The notes beneath the pieces are model-generated. The model was given only the letters and a program-made list of their open reading frames with translations. It was not told where the DNA came from and did not search any database. A program made the translations under genes and the position numbers. Source: Streptomyces pacificus (lineage in GTDB: Bacteria > Actinomycetota > Actinomycetes > Streptomycetales > Streptomycetaceae). From it: a stretch of DNA of 64,000 nt. The stretch lies in contig NZ_BLLG01000006.1 in the NCBI RefSeq assembly GCF_011766325.1, positions 1 through 64,000 on the forward strand. The letters are read 5' to 3'. Shown in pieces: positions 36,082 through 47,774 of the stretch (positions within the stretch are counted from its first letter, which is position 1; each line of letters opens with the position of its first letter).

Positions 36082-36548
36082 TCATCCTCCATACGTGCGC
36101 ACCGCCCGCCGAGCGCTTGGCTGCACTCGCGGCAGGCCGGACTCGAACGTGCTAGCGAGTCCGTCTCTGCGTACGAACATCCCAGGAACAAGCCAGCAAG
36201 TCCACCGAGACGGGCGTGTACAGCTGACCGCGAACGGGGCCAGTGAGAATGCCCAGTCTAGGTGGCTGGAACCCTGCGGACCCTTGCTTACTGCCGCCTC
36301 ACACGAAAGACGCAGAGGACCATCTCACATCCGACGCCGACGACCTCATGCCCGACCTCGGCGGCCCTCACCGCGAGCGGCAGCAGCAGGCATTCGCCGG
36401 GCCGCCCCTGCGATCCGCGGCAGCGTGGAGCGCGTAAGGGAGAGGAAGAAGATGACGGACGAATAGGAGGTGAGGACGGCCGAGAAACGTCGGTGGGGGT
36501 AGGCCGAGTGGTCCGGGGCGTAGGTCCAGCGTCGGCACCCTGGAGCGC
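36082..36548. other. Gene-free spacer between methyltransferase and gltX paralogue
   Basis: 467 bases, divergent spacer holding the promoters of both neighbours. No tRNA, terminator or attachment-site repeat recognised; open frames here have no coding character. Confidence 0.4.
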
Positions 36549-37970
36549 ATGTCTAATGCCCCGGTTCGCGTTCGTTTCGCCCCGTCCCCGACCGGCATGT
36601 TCCATGTCGGTGGCGCACGGTCCGCTCTCTGCAACTGGGCGGTGGCGCGACAGTCCGGCGGCAGGTTCGTGCTGCGGATCGAGGACACCGACGCGGCCCG
36701 GAACAAGCCGGAGTGGACCGAGGGCATCATCAGCGCGCTCGCGGCGATCGGCATCCATGGCGAGGATGCGGCTTTCGAGGGGCCGTACTTCCAGTCGCAC
36801 AACGCCGACCGGCACCGGGAAGCAGCTCAGCAGCTCTTCGCGGCCGGCCGGGCGTACTACTGCGACTGCACCCGGGAGCAGCTGAAGGAGCGCACGGGGT
36901 CGGAGCACCTCGGGTACGACGGGTTCTGCCGGGACCGGGGGCTGGCCTTCGAGGAGGGGCGGGCGCTGCGGTTCCGGACGCCGGACGAGGGGGAGACCGT
37001 CGTGGTCGACCTGGTCCGCGGGGAGCCGGCGTTCCCGAACAGCGCGATCGAGGACTTCGTGATCGCCCGTGGTGACGGGTCCCCGGTCTTTCTGACCGCC
37101 AACGTCGTGGACGACCTGGACGAGGGAATCACGCAGGTCATCCGAGGCGAGGAGCACCTGTCGAACACGCCGAAGCAGCAGCTGCTGTGGGAGGCGCTCG
37201 GTGCCAAGGCGCCTGTGTGGGCGCATCTGCCGGTGATCGTGAACGAGAAGCGGCAGATGCTGTCGAAGCGCCGGGACAAGGTGGCGCTGGAGGACTACCT
37301 CGCCGAGGGGTTCCTGCCCGAGGCGATGGTGAACTACCTCATGCTGCTCGGCTGGGGCCCGGGCGACGACCGGGAGATCAGGCCGTACGAGGAGCTGGAG
37401 CAGCTCTTCCGGATCGAGGACGTCAACACCGCGCCGGCCTTCTTCGACGTGAAGAAGCTGACGGCGTTCAACGGCGAGTACATCCGCGCCCTGTCGCCGG
37501 AGCAGTTCGCCGCCGCCTGCGCGCCGTGGCTCGTCGCCCCGTACGCGCCGTGGCGGCCGGAGGCGTTCGACAAGGACGTCTTCGAGGCGGCGGCTTCCCT
37601 GGCCCAGACCCGGCTGGCGCTGCTTTCCGAGATCACCAGCTATGTGGACTTCCTGTTCCTCGACGAGCCGGTCGAGGACGAGGCGTCGTGGAACAAGGCG
37701 ATGAAGGCGGGCGCCGGCGACATCCTGTCGGACGCCCGCGCCGAGCTGGCCGACGTCGCGGAGTGGAAGGCGGACGACCTGAAGGCCGTCCTGCTCGCCG
37801 TCGGGGAGAAGCACGGGCTGAAGCTGGGCAAGGCCCAGGCGCCCATCCGGGTCGCGGTCACCGGCCGGACGATCGGACTCCCGCTGTTCGAGTCCATGGA
37901 GCTGCTCGGCCGGGACCGCGTGCTGGCCCGTCTGGAAGCTGCCAGCAAGAAGCTGGTCGCGCAGGCTTAA
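36549..37970 (+). CDS. gltX: Glutamyl-tRNA synthetase (probable second copy)
   Basis: 473 aa class I synthetase charging tRNA-Glu. HIGH-type motif [39 protein letters not shown]-type region ([15 protein letters not shown]) and KMSKS-type loop [11 protein letters not shown] are present, and the C-terminal anticodon-binding helices appear complete. Streptomyces normally carry the housekeeping gltX elsewhere beside tRNA genes, so a copy inside an accessory island is probably a paralogue, perhaps with altered drug sensitivity or tRNA range. That it is a second copy is inferred from location. Confidence 0.88.
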   Translation: MSNAPVRVRFAPSPTGMFHVGGARSALCNWAVARQSGGRFVLRIEDTDAARNKPEWTEGIISALAAIGIHGEDAAFEGPYFQSHNADRHREAAQQLFAAGRAYYCDCTREQLKERTGSEHLGYDGFCRDRGLAFEEGRALRFRTPDEGETVVVDLVRGEPAFPNSAIEDFVIARGDGSPVFLTANVVDDLDEGITQVIRGEEHLSNTPKQQLLWEALGAKAPVWAHLPVIVNEKRQMLSKRRDKVALEDYLAEGFLPEAMVNYLMLLGWGPGDDREIRPYEELEQLFRIEDVNTAPAFFDVKKLTAFNGEYIRALSPEQFAAACAPWLVAPYAPWRPEAFDKDVFEAAASLAQTRLALLSEITSYVDFLFLDEPVEDEASWNKAMKAGAGDILSDARAELADVAEWKADDLKAVLLAVGEKHGLKLGKAQAPIRVAVTGRTIGLPLFESMELLGRDRVLARLEAASKKLVAQA

Positions 37971-37978
37971 GCCGCTGG

Positions 37979-38284
37979 TCAGGCGACCTGCGTCAGGAGG
38001 TTGCCCCAGGCGTCGCCGAAGTAGTTCAGGTCGAACCGGGCCAGGGCCTCGTACCCCGCCTTGGCCTCGGTGTGGCGTGCCGCCGCACGCTCCCGGACCT
38101 GTGCAGGGAGGCGACGGAGGTCCGGGGCCGGCTGGCGAGCCAGTGCGGCGAGGTCGCCCAGGCCGGCCCCTGGGCGGATGAGGCAGGGAAGGCCGAGGAG
38201 TAACGCCTCGGCGGCGCAGCGGCTCCAGCCCTCCCGCATCCGCGGGAGGAAGATTCGGCCTGCTCGTCGGGAGCGGTAGGAGAA
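37979..38284 (-). pseudogene. Glycosyltransferase C-terminal remnant
   Basis: About 100 codons matching only the end of a GT4-like glycosyltransferase: REGWSRCAAEALLLGLPCLIRPGAG (donor-binding EGW...E motif region), then a helical tail ending RFDLNYFGDAWGNLL. There is no N-terminal domain and no start; upstream the frame runs into unrelated sequence at the junction with the ATPase remnant. Clearly a deletion relic. Confidence 0.75.
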
Positions 38285-38304
38285 GCGGGTGCCGGGCGGG
38301 AACA

Positions 38305-38652
38305 GCCGCCGTCGGTGACGGTGATCTCGATCTCCAGGCCGCCGTCGGCCAGACTCCTGCGGTCGACGCACAGAACCAACGGAGGACTGCCCGAGACGAA
38401 GGCGTTCGTCGCGAGCTCCGACCCGATCAGGCGGGCGTCAGCGAGTACGTCCGTCTCAGTGCCACGCAGCGCCAGCGTCACGGCGCCCCGGGCGACCTCG
38501 GCCGCTTCCGGTCCGTACGGCAGATCCGTGATCAGGGTGGTCGTGCCGCCGCCAGCGGCGAGCCCGCGTTCGGGGGCGGGGGTTGGTCGTCCGGCGTCAC
38601 GGTCCAGCACATCGCCCGGTCGGCCTGGGGAGGTGCTCGTGTGCTGTCTCAA
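38305..38652 (-). pseudogene. HATPase (anti-sigma-type) N-terminal remnant
   Basis: Reads from a TTG at 38652. EAAEVARGAVTLALRG, ADARLIGSELATNAFVSG (N-box with the conserved Glu-Leu-x-x-Asn) and LEIEITVTDGG (G1 box) match the first half of the small RsbW-like ATP-binding proteins that abound in Streptomyces. The reading then changes abruptly into glycosyltransferase-remnant DNA near 38300, so the ATP-lid half is missing. Confidence 0.7.
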
Positions 38653-38856
38653 GGCCCACCTCTTTCTCCGTCGGCTCGGAAGACGGGCGCCTCCGCCGGG
38701 ATCCAAGAACACAGGAGGGGGACGGTCAGGCAGGACCCGATCAGTGGGTCAACTCGGTCAACTTCCATGCGGCTGTGGTGAATCGTCCGTCCAGGGGCAT
38801 CACCATGGGGCTCGCGAAGTGATGGGACGAACCACTGGAGCGAAGGGTGGTCGCAC

Positions 38857-40298
38857 GTGGCACCGCAGACAGGCGAGCCCAACGCCGTACTGGCGGGGTG
38901 CCTCGACGAACTCGGGTGGAGCCCGAAGGCGCTCGCTCGCAAGCTCAACCGCGTCTTCGGCGCGGGGACGGTGGCCGAGTCGGCGCCGTACCACTGGCGG
39001 GACGCCGGCTCCCTGCCGCGCGCGCCATTGCCGATGATGGCCGCCTACGTGCTCTCCCAGGAGCTGGGTAGGAATGTCTCGGTGGCCGAACTGTGGCAGG
39101 GCCGTGTGGGCGACTCATCAGCGCTGGTCCCCGCGGATACGGATCTCGCGCGGCCTTGGACCGCGCAGGGCATGGAGGCGATCGTGGAGGACTGGGTGAT
39201 GGGAGGGCTCGTCGACCGACGCCGGTTCCTCACGATCTCGGGCGCGGGACTCCTCGCGATCGTCGCCCAGTACCTCGACGGCAGCGCGGGACGCGGTCAG
39301 TACACGCCCCGAATGACGTCGTCGCTCGACACCGATCCGCTCGTGGACCAGGTCGAGCAGCATCTCCCCATGCTCCAGTTGCTCGATGACAAGCACGGAG
39401 GGGCACGTCATCTGCCCTACGTCGGAGCACGGTTCCGGGCTGTCGGACTGCTGATTCGCGAACGCGGCCACCCTCCGGCTGCCGCGAGCCGTCTGCTCCG
39501 CGCGCTCGCGGAGATCGGCCAGCTGGCCGGCTGGATGGCCTTCGACGCGGCCGACCACGGCCTGGCGCAGCGCTACTTCGTCACAGCGCTTCGTGCCGCC
39601 CGTCAGGTCAATGATCTTCCCCTGTGTGCCCACATCCTGGGCGACCTGTCCTTCCAGGCGGCGAGTCGCGGACACCCCGCGGACGCCATCGCCCTGGGTG
39701 AGGCCGCCCGCCGTGCGAGCCACGCCGCTCCGCTGGCGGTCCGGGCGTCCGTCCTGTCCCGGCTCGCCTACGCGTACGCCGGCGCCGGCCGTGACAACGA
39801 CTTCGCTCACACTCGTGGTGCCGCTCGCGAACTGATCGCAAGCCGGGACGGCCGCCAAGAAGAGCCCCGCTGGATGTACTTCCTCACCGACAACCACCTG
39901 GACTGCCAGGCTGGTTACGGCCTCATCCAGATGGGTCGTGCGCAGCAGAAGGCGGAGAGCGGAAAGGAGAGCCGTCGCTTCCTCGCCAAGGGGATCGAGA
40001 TGCTCAGATCCGGGGCGTACGACGTGCCGCGCGGCGACCCAAGCCAGCGCCGTGCGATGTTCGAAGGAGCCTGGCTGGCCCTGGGACACAGCGCGCACGG
40101 AGACCTGGAGGCAGCCTGCGAGATCGGCCAGATCGCCGCCGACCGCCTCGATGTCGTCCGCCTCGCAGCGCGGCGCTGCTCCACCAACTTGCCGCCGACC
40201 TCCGTCGCCGACAGCGCAACCTTCACGTGCGCGGCTTCCTGCCAGCCCTGGAGGACGCCCTCGCCCAACACGCCCCATCGACGCAACCCGGCCGTTAG
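38857..40298 (+). pseudogene. HTH/TPR-type regulator with C-terminal frameshift
   Basis: GTG start; about 435 intact codons with an N-terminal DNA-binding part (LAGCLDELGWSPKALARKLN) and helical repeats (LLRALAEIGQLAGWMAFDAADHG, AIALGEAARRA) as in actinobacterial XRE/TPR regulators. Near 40160 the frame changes: the typical C-terminus ALLHQLAADLRRRQRNLHVR...LEDAL continues only in another frame and stops at the TAG at 40296-40298. The original frame stays open and runs into the next gene. An apparent five-base insertion (CTCGC) after GATGTCGTCCGC explains it. Either a lesion or an assembly error; the protein may still function with an altered tail. Confidence 0.75.
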
Positions 40299-40308
40299 GG
40301 TCAGGTTC

Positions 40309-41262
40309 ATGACCGCAGGGGAGCGCGTTGTCGTTGTCGGGGCTGGGGTGGCTGGGCTCACCACGGCCGTCGTTCTCGCCGAGGCCGGGGCTTCGGTGCA
40401 CGTGATCGCCGAGCAGGTGCCGGGGGTCACGTCGCTGGCGGCCGGGGCGATGTGGGGGCTTTACCTGGTCGAACCGAAGGACAAGGTCGACCAGTGGGGA
40501 CAACGGTCCCTGGAGATCTTCCGGGAGCTGGCCCAGGACCCGGCGACGGGCGTCCGGCTCACCAGTGGCATCGAGGCGTCCCGCACGGCCGAAGCCGCGC
40601 CGGACTGGGCCACCACTTTGCCGGGTTTCCGGCAGTGCGAGCGGGCCGAACTACCGGCCGGATTCACGGCGGGCTACCGGTTCACCGTGCCACTGATCGA
40701 CATGCCCACCCACCTCGACTACCTCCTGCGCCGACTCCGCGATGCCGGGGGCGTGGTCGAGCGGCGACAGTTGACCTCGCTCTCGGACGCCGGTCCAGCC
40801 TCAGCGATCGTCAACTGCGCGGGCCTTGGCGCACGCGACCTGGTTCCGGACCCTGACCTCCGGCCCATCCGCGGCCAGCACGTCGTCGTCACCAACCCCG
40901 GGCTGACCGAGTTCTTCTCCGAGGACACCGGCCTCTCCCCGGACCTCCTGTGCTTCTATCCTCACGGCGACAACGTCGTCCTGGGCGGCACAGCGATCGA
41001 CGGCGAAGGCGATCTGGCCCCCGACGACAAGGCGGCGGCCGGCATCCTCGCCCGCTGTGCCGAGGTCGAGCCCCGCCTCGCCGAGGCCCGTGTTCTGGAG
41101 CACCGGATCGGTGCTCGACCGACCCGCGCCACGGTCCGTGTGGAGGAAGAGGTGCGGGAGGATGGCACCGTGGTCGTGCACAACTACGGGCACGGAGGCG
41201 CCGGCGTCACGCTGTCTTGGGGGTGCGCCGAGGAGGCTCGGACGTTGCTGGCCACCAAGTGA
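40309..41262 (+). CDS. D-amino-acid-oxidase-type FAD oxidoreductase
   Basis: 317 aa. N-terminal Rossmann motif VVVVGAGVAGLTTAVVLAEAG for FAD; middle GYRFTVPLIDMPTHLDYLLRRL; active-site and flavin segments FYPHGDNVVLGGTA and the C-terminal HNYGHGGAGVTLSWG typical of D-amino-acid oxidase. It oxidises D-amino acids to keto acids with release of hydrogen peroxide. The ATG at 40309 lies 10 bases after the original stop of the frameshifted regulator. Confidence 0.92.
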   Translation: MTAGERVVVVGAGVAGLTTAVVLAEAGASVHVIAEQVPGVTSLAAGAMWGLYLVEPKDKVDQWGQRSLEIFRELAQDPATGVRLTSGIEASRTAEAAPDWATTLPGFRQCERAELPAGFTAGYRFTVPLIDMPTHLDYLLRRLRDAGGVVERRQLTSLSDAGPASAIVNCAGLGARDLVPDPDLRPIRGQHVVVTNPGLTEFFSEDTGLSPDLLCFYPHGDNVVLGGTAIDGEGDLAPDDKAAAGILARCAEVEPRLAEARVLEHRIGARPTRATVRVEEEVREDGTVVVHNYGHGGAGVTLSWGCAEEARTLLATK

Positions 41263-41779
41263 TCCGGCCCCGGCGAGCAACATGGCACCGGTCTTGAGCA
41301 CGGAGCACGACGTGCATAGCTACAGCAGCTCCTCTTCCAACTCGCCGTCCCCTGCGTCGCCGCCAGCCGGAAACTCATTCCCCCCCACACCTCCCAACGG
41401 ACCCTATCCCGACGTCCGAGATCCATGCGGCGCCATGAGCGCAAAGCGGAGCCAGATCAACTCCTTACGCCTGGAGCCACTCCAGTTCCATGCAGTGGAG
41501 CCCAGAGAAGTGCTTACAGACAGTTCTCTCAACGTGGTCAGACACAGCCCGAGGTGGGCACCGAAGTCACGGCTCCGCACGGACGTCTTCACGGCCCGAT
41601 CTCCCGGCCGGCAGGTGGGGCCACCCGAGACCGTTCCCGTCTGGGGCGAGACGGGACCGTCGCGGCAGGACATCGCGGCAGGACATCGCGGCGGGACCGA
41701 GGACGGAGGGCCGGCGGGGCGATGCACCCGGGCGGCTGCCCAGGGGTCGCGCCGCCCGTGCGGACCGCCGAAGGTCGGG
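41263..41779. other. Gene-free spacer with a short tandem repeat
   Basis: 517 bases. Around 41659-41700 the unit GCGGCAGGACATC is repeated. Lower GC in the first half (41300-41550). No gene family recognised in either strand. Confidence 0.4.
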
Positions 41780-42997
41780 ATGACCGCACATGCGCGCGCA
41801 CGGAGGTGCCCCCTGTTCGCCGAGACCTTCGACAAGGCAGCGTCCGCCGACGGCCGCGCGGCACCACGCGCGCGCTCGGGGCTCCACCGCGCGGTGCCCG
41901 CCCTCGGGCTGTCCGCGGCGGCCCGGCTGACCGGCATGGCCGTGGTGTCCCTGTGGGCCTGGTACATCGGCCGCTCGCCCCGGGCACTGCTCGCCACCTC
42001 GTGGGACTCCAGGTGGTACACCGGCATCGCCACGCAGGGCTACGGTCGCCCGGTGTACTGGCCGGACGGCGCCGTCCAGTCCGACCTCGCCTTCTTCCCG
42101 CTCTACCCGGGACTGATCCGCGCCGTCGTGTCCGCGCTGCCGGTCACCGGCGGCACCGCGGGGCTCGCGCTGTCAGGGCGGCCGCGGGAGCGGCGACCTG
42201 GGGCATCTACGCGGTCGTCGAGCGGCTCCACGGCCGCAGGCTCGCGACCCTCGTCGTCCTGCTGTGGGGACTGCTGCCGCACGCGGTCGTCCTGTCCATG
42301 GCCTACACCGAGCCGCTGCTGACGGCGTTCGCCGCCTGGGCGCTGTACGCGCTGGCCGCCGGCCGCTGGCTGTGGGCCGGAACGCTGGCCGGTCTCGCCG
42401 GTCTGACCAGGCCCAACGGGATCGCGGTCGCCGCGGCCGTCTGCGCGGTGGCGTGCTGCGAGCTGTGGAGACGGCGGGGTGCGAAGGGCGGCCGGGTGCC
42501 CGTCCTGGCCGCGGCTGCGCCGGCGCCCGCCGGCTGGCTGGGCTACGTGCTGTGGGTCGGGGTCCGCAAGGGCGATGCGCTGGGGGGCTACTTCGCCGTG
42601 CAGCGCGGCTGGACCTCGCGGTTCGACCTGGGTCTGGGGTCGCTGAAGGCGATCCGGGGCATGGTGACCGCCCCGACGTTCTTCGGGTTGCCGATGGCAC
42701 TGCTGATCGCGGGCGCCGGGCTCCTGCTGTTCGCCCCCTTCCTGCTGGTTCCTGCTGGACCGGCCGCCGCTGGCGCTGGTGGTGTACACCGGGGTGCTGG
42801 TGCTCATCACGGTCGGCGGCTCGGGCTTCTTCGAGTCCAAGCCGCGTTTTCTGCTGCCGGCGTTCCCGCTGCTGCTGCCTCTGGCGGCCGCGCTGGCGAA
42901 GGCCCGCCCCAGGGCGGCGGTCACGGTGGTCGCCGCCCTGGCGGGGCTGTCGTGCTGCTACGGGACGTATCTGACCGTCGCCCCGATGGCGCTGTGA
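41780..42997 (+). pseudogene. Mannosyltransferase-like membrane glycosyltransferase, two frameshifts
   Basis: About 400 codons of a polyprenol-dependent (PIG-V/GT-C-like) mannosyltransferase. Segments in order: LTGMAVVSLWAWYIGRSP, TSWDSRWYTGIATQGYG (GT-C loop-1 Asp), SDLAFFPLYPGLIR, then after a shift near 42173 WGIYAVVERLHGRRLA, SMAYTEPLLTAFAAWALY and LTRPNGIAVA, then after a shift near 42749 LALVVYTGVLVLITVGGSGFFESKPRFLLPAFP. The second shift is caused by a perfect 10-base tandem duplication TTCCTGCTGG (42739-42758). Removing it restores the frame. All conserved segments survive, so inactivation is recent. Confidence 0.85.
42739..42758. repeat. 10-base tandem duplication causing a frameshift
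   Basis: TTCCTGCTGG occurs twice head to tail inside the mannosyltransferase-like gene; dropping one copy gives a continuous frame reading FAPFLLDRPPLALVVYTG. Confidence 0.9.
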
Positions 42998-43315
42998 ACC
43001 CCGGTGGGGGCAGTCCGGCGGGAGGCGGTCCGGCGGAAGGCGGTCCGCGCCGCGCGCATATCCGGACGCTCACGCGCATATCGCGCGCACCCGGAGCACC
43101 CCGGGCGACCCGGGTGCCGTGGCCGGGCTCAAGCGCGCCGGGTCCCCGGCCTGATCGCCCACCGGCCTCCGGGATGCCCCTGGCGCCGCAGGCGCCGCGG
43201 TGGACAGCAGGCACCCCGGCGGCCCAGACGCCCCAGGCACCCCCACGCAGCAAGCGCTCCCCAGCGCCACAGGCGCCCCGGGTGCCCCCGGGCGCCCTCA
43301 GGCGCCGTCCGCCGG
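42998..43315. other. Gene-free spacer at island right end
   Basis: 318 bases after the broken glycosyltransferase and before the YbjN gene's stop; GC-rich with short CAGGCGCC-type repeats and no coding pattern. Confidence 0.4.
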
Positions 43316-43864
43316 CTACTCGCCGGCAGGCTTCCCGTCGGCGGACTCCCCGGCCGGGGCGAGGCCGAGCTGCTCCACCAGCCACTTGTCGAACTCGATG
43401 GCCGCGCGCACCCAGCTGACCGTCGAGGAGACGAAGTGCTCGAGGCTGACACCGGTACCGATCAGCATCTGGGCCTCGCCGATGAGGCGGACGGTCGTGG
43501 GCTGCCCGTCCTCCTCATGAGTGTGCGTGTACACCTTCGGCCACAGCGTGCGGCGGTTCCAGTCGTCGACGGCGTCGAGGACCCGGGCCTTTTCGTCCAG
43601 CGCGTGGGGACGGTCGTAGAACGTCCGCACCGAGAAGACCTGCTGCTCGTTCTCGCCGCGGAACATGAAGTACGTGCGGAACTCCTCCCACGGCGCCGCG
43701 AGGTCACCCTCGTCGTCGACGACGTACTTCAGCTCCATCTGGTCGAGGAGCTGCTTGACCAGGTCCTGGTCGGGGACGACCGGGCCCGCCGGTCCTGACG
43801 CAGCCTGGGCCTGGGGCTGGGGCTGTCCCCCGAAGTTCGGAATCGAGGACGGGTCGATGCTCAC
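43316..43864 (-). CDS. YbjN-domain protein
   Basis: 182 aa from the GTG at 43864, preceded by GAAGGGA. A Pro/Gln-rich leader (residues 5-35) is followed by a YbjN/type III chaperone-like domain: YVVDDEGDLAAPWEEFRTYFMF, RPHALDEKARVLDAVDDWNRR and LIGEAQMLIGTGVSLEHF. YbjN proteins are thought to assist protein folding or stress responses without catalysis. It lies next to clpB, which fits such a role. Core gene order resumes here. Confidence 0.85.
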   Translation of the reverse strand: MSIDPSSIPNFGGQPQPQAQAASGPAGPVVPDQDLVKQLLDQMELKYVVDDEGDLAAPWEEFRTYFMFRGENEQQVFSVRTFYDRPHALDEKARVLDAVDDWNRRTLWPKVYTHTHEEDGQPTTVRLIGEAQMLIGTGVSLEHFVSSTVSWVRAAIEFDKWLVEQLGLAPAGESADGKPAGE

Positions 43865-43906
43865 CGGGTGTTTTCCCTTCGTACGGATGCGGCCATCCTC
43901 TCCCAT

Positions 43907-43937
43907 CCCGGGCGGGGGCTGGCAACCCCCACCCGGG
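43907..43937 (-). terminator. Terminator of clpB
   Basis: Arms CCCGGGCGGGGG (43907-43918) and CCCCCACCCGGG (43926-43937), one mismatch, 7-base loop, seven bases after the clpB stop. Confidence 0.8.
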
Positions 43938-43943
43938 CGTGGC

Positions 43944-46535
<2,592 letters not shown>

Positions 46536-46597
46536 GTGCGGCTTCTCCTCCTCGCCTCGGCTCTCCCCATGACTATGCCTCTCCCAAGGTACACAAA

Positions 46598-46618
46598 GTT
46601 GAGCCGGTTCCGCTCAAG
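46598..46618. promoter_or_regulatory. HAIR operator of clpB (HspR binding site)
   Basis: GTTGAGC-N7-GCTCAAG, matching the HAIR consensus CTTGAGT-N7-ACTCAAG at 12 of 14 arm positions or as a near-perfect dyad. HspR, encoded at 49617, should repress clpB here. Confidence 0.9.
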
Positions 46619-46686
46619 TATGGGCGCCCGGAACTGCGTCCTCCCCGGATTCGTCGGGATGTAGTCCCCCGGGTAGGTTCCGGGGC

Positions 46687-47100
46687 ATGGCCATCGACCC
46701 CAGGCACCCGCACGAGTCCTTCCTCGGCTTCTGGCGCGAGTACCACCTGTGCACGCTCACCACGCCCCGGCCCGACGGCACACCGCACGTCGTGGCGGTG
46801 GGCGCCACATACGACCCGGAGGGCGGCGGGAGGGGCATCGCCCGCGTGATCACCAACAAGCGCAGCCGCAAGGTCGCCCATGTGCTGGCCGCCGGCCCCG
46901 AAGGGGCCCCGGTCGCGGTCTGCCAGGTGGACAAAGGGCGCTGGGCGACGCTCGAGGGCCGCGCCACGGTCCGCACGGACCCGGAGACCGTCGCCGACGC
47001 GGTGGCCCGCTACGCGGAGCGCTACGGCCGCACGCCGTCGCCGAACCCGGACCGCGTGGTCATCGAGATCGCGCTGACCCGGGCGATGGGCCGGGTGTGA
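46687..47100 (+). CDS. PPOX-class split-barrel flavin/F420-type protein
   Basis: 137 aa. Pyridoxamine-phosphate-oxidase-like fold: FLGFWREYHLCTLTTPRPDGTPHVVAVG, ARVITNKRSRKVAHV, VAVCQVDKGRWATLEGRATV. Typical of actinobacterial PPOX proteins that bind F420 or FMN and reduce small substrates. Divergent from clpB; the HAIR operator lies between them and may affect both. Confidence 0.88.
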   Translation: MAIDPRHPHESFLGFWREYHLCTLTTPRPDGTPHVVAVGATYDPEGGGRGIARVITNKRSRKVAHVLAAGPEGAPVAVCQVDKGRWATLEGRATVRTDPETVADAVARYAERYGRTPSPNPDRVVIEIALTRAMGRV

Positions 47101-47366
47101 CGGGCCGGCGTCCGCGCGCGTCCGCGAGGCGCGGACCGTCGTGGACGGGACCGGCGGCGGGAGCCCGCGCGCGCGAGCGTGTCCGCCCGGAGGGGGAGGG
47201 CATGTCGGCCTCGGTCCCGGGAGCCCGCGCGCGTGCGCGTGTCCGGGTGTGACGGGCCGGCGCCCGGCCGGCGCCCGCGCACGGCACCACGGCGCTGCCA
47301 CGACCGCTCGCGCAGCGCCTCGTGACGGCACGCGTGTCCAGCGGCGCCATCGCCTTTCGGGCGCAG
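47101..47366. other. Spacer after PPOX gene
   Basis: About 266 bases with short direct repeats (GGGAGCCCGCGCGCG twice, GCGGCGCCATCG twice). No gene recognised. Confidence 0.4.
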
Positions 47367-47411
47367 CACAGCGGCGCCATCGTGTTTCAGGTCCACGATG
47401 GCGCCGCTGTG
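47367..47411. terminator. Strong bidirectional terminator
   Basis: Perfect 18-bp stem: CACAGCGGCGCCATCGTG (47367-47384) with its exact complement at 47394-47411 and a 9-base loop. It separates the convergent PPOX gene and Rieske-like gene and can end both transcripts. Confidence 0.88.
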
Positions 47412-47453
47412 TGGGGGAAGCACCTGAGCGATCTTGAACGACGGGGGAACCGC

Positions 47454-47774
47454 TCAGGCGCTGCGGGGGGTGGCGGTGGTGGTCTCGGGCTGGACCAGTT
47501 GGTGGTCGCGCTGGTCGAGATTGACGAAAATCATGCCGTACCGGACCGCACAGCGGACGGGGCGCGGGGCCCCGCGGGGCCGGCGAAGACACCGGTAGGC
47601 GCGGACGTCCTCGTCGTCCTCGCGGGCGACGACGATCGGCTCCCCGAAGAGAGTGACCATCAGCGAGTCGCCACGGTGGGGAATTGCCGTGACGAGGTCG
47701 ATGAAGTGCCACCCGGATCGATAGGCGGTCGCCATCTCCCGCCGGAAGACGCGATCGTCCGGGGGCATGCTCAT
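47454..47774 (-). CDS. Short Rieske-like protein lacking iron-sulfur ligands
   Basis: 106 aa. WHFIDLVTAIPHRGDSLMV, LFGEPIVVAREDDEDVRAY and the closing MIFVNLD follow the N-terminal part of ring-hydroxylating oxygenase alpha subunits (Rieske fold). In those the cluster is held by CxH and CxxH; here the corresponding places read YRCLRRPRGAP and VRCAVRYG, so both histidines are replaced and no [2Fe-2S] cluster is expected. There is no catalytic domain. The ATG at 47774 overlaps the stop of the repeat-peptide gene (ATGA), so it is made together with that peptide. Confidence 0.65.
   Translation of the reverse strand: MSMPPDDRVFRREMATAYRSGWHFIDLVTAIPHRGDSLMVTLFGEPIVVAREDDEDVRAYRCLRRPRGAPRPVRCAVRYGMIFVNLDQRDHQLVQPETTTATPRSA

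Noticed and set aside
36100..36240. Possible attachment site or tRNA end right of the methyltransferase
   Set aside because: No cloverleaf can be folded, no repeat of it was found on the left side of the island, and no integrase is present.
41404..42033. Minus-strand frame over the DAO-mannosyltransferase spacer
   Set aside because: Antisense to the conserved start of the mannosyltransferase-like gene and without recognisable domains.
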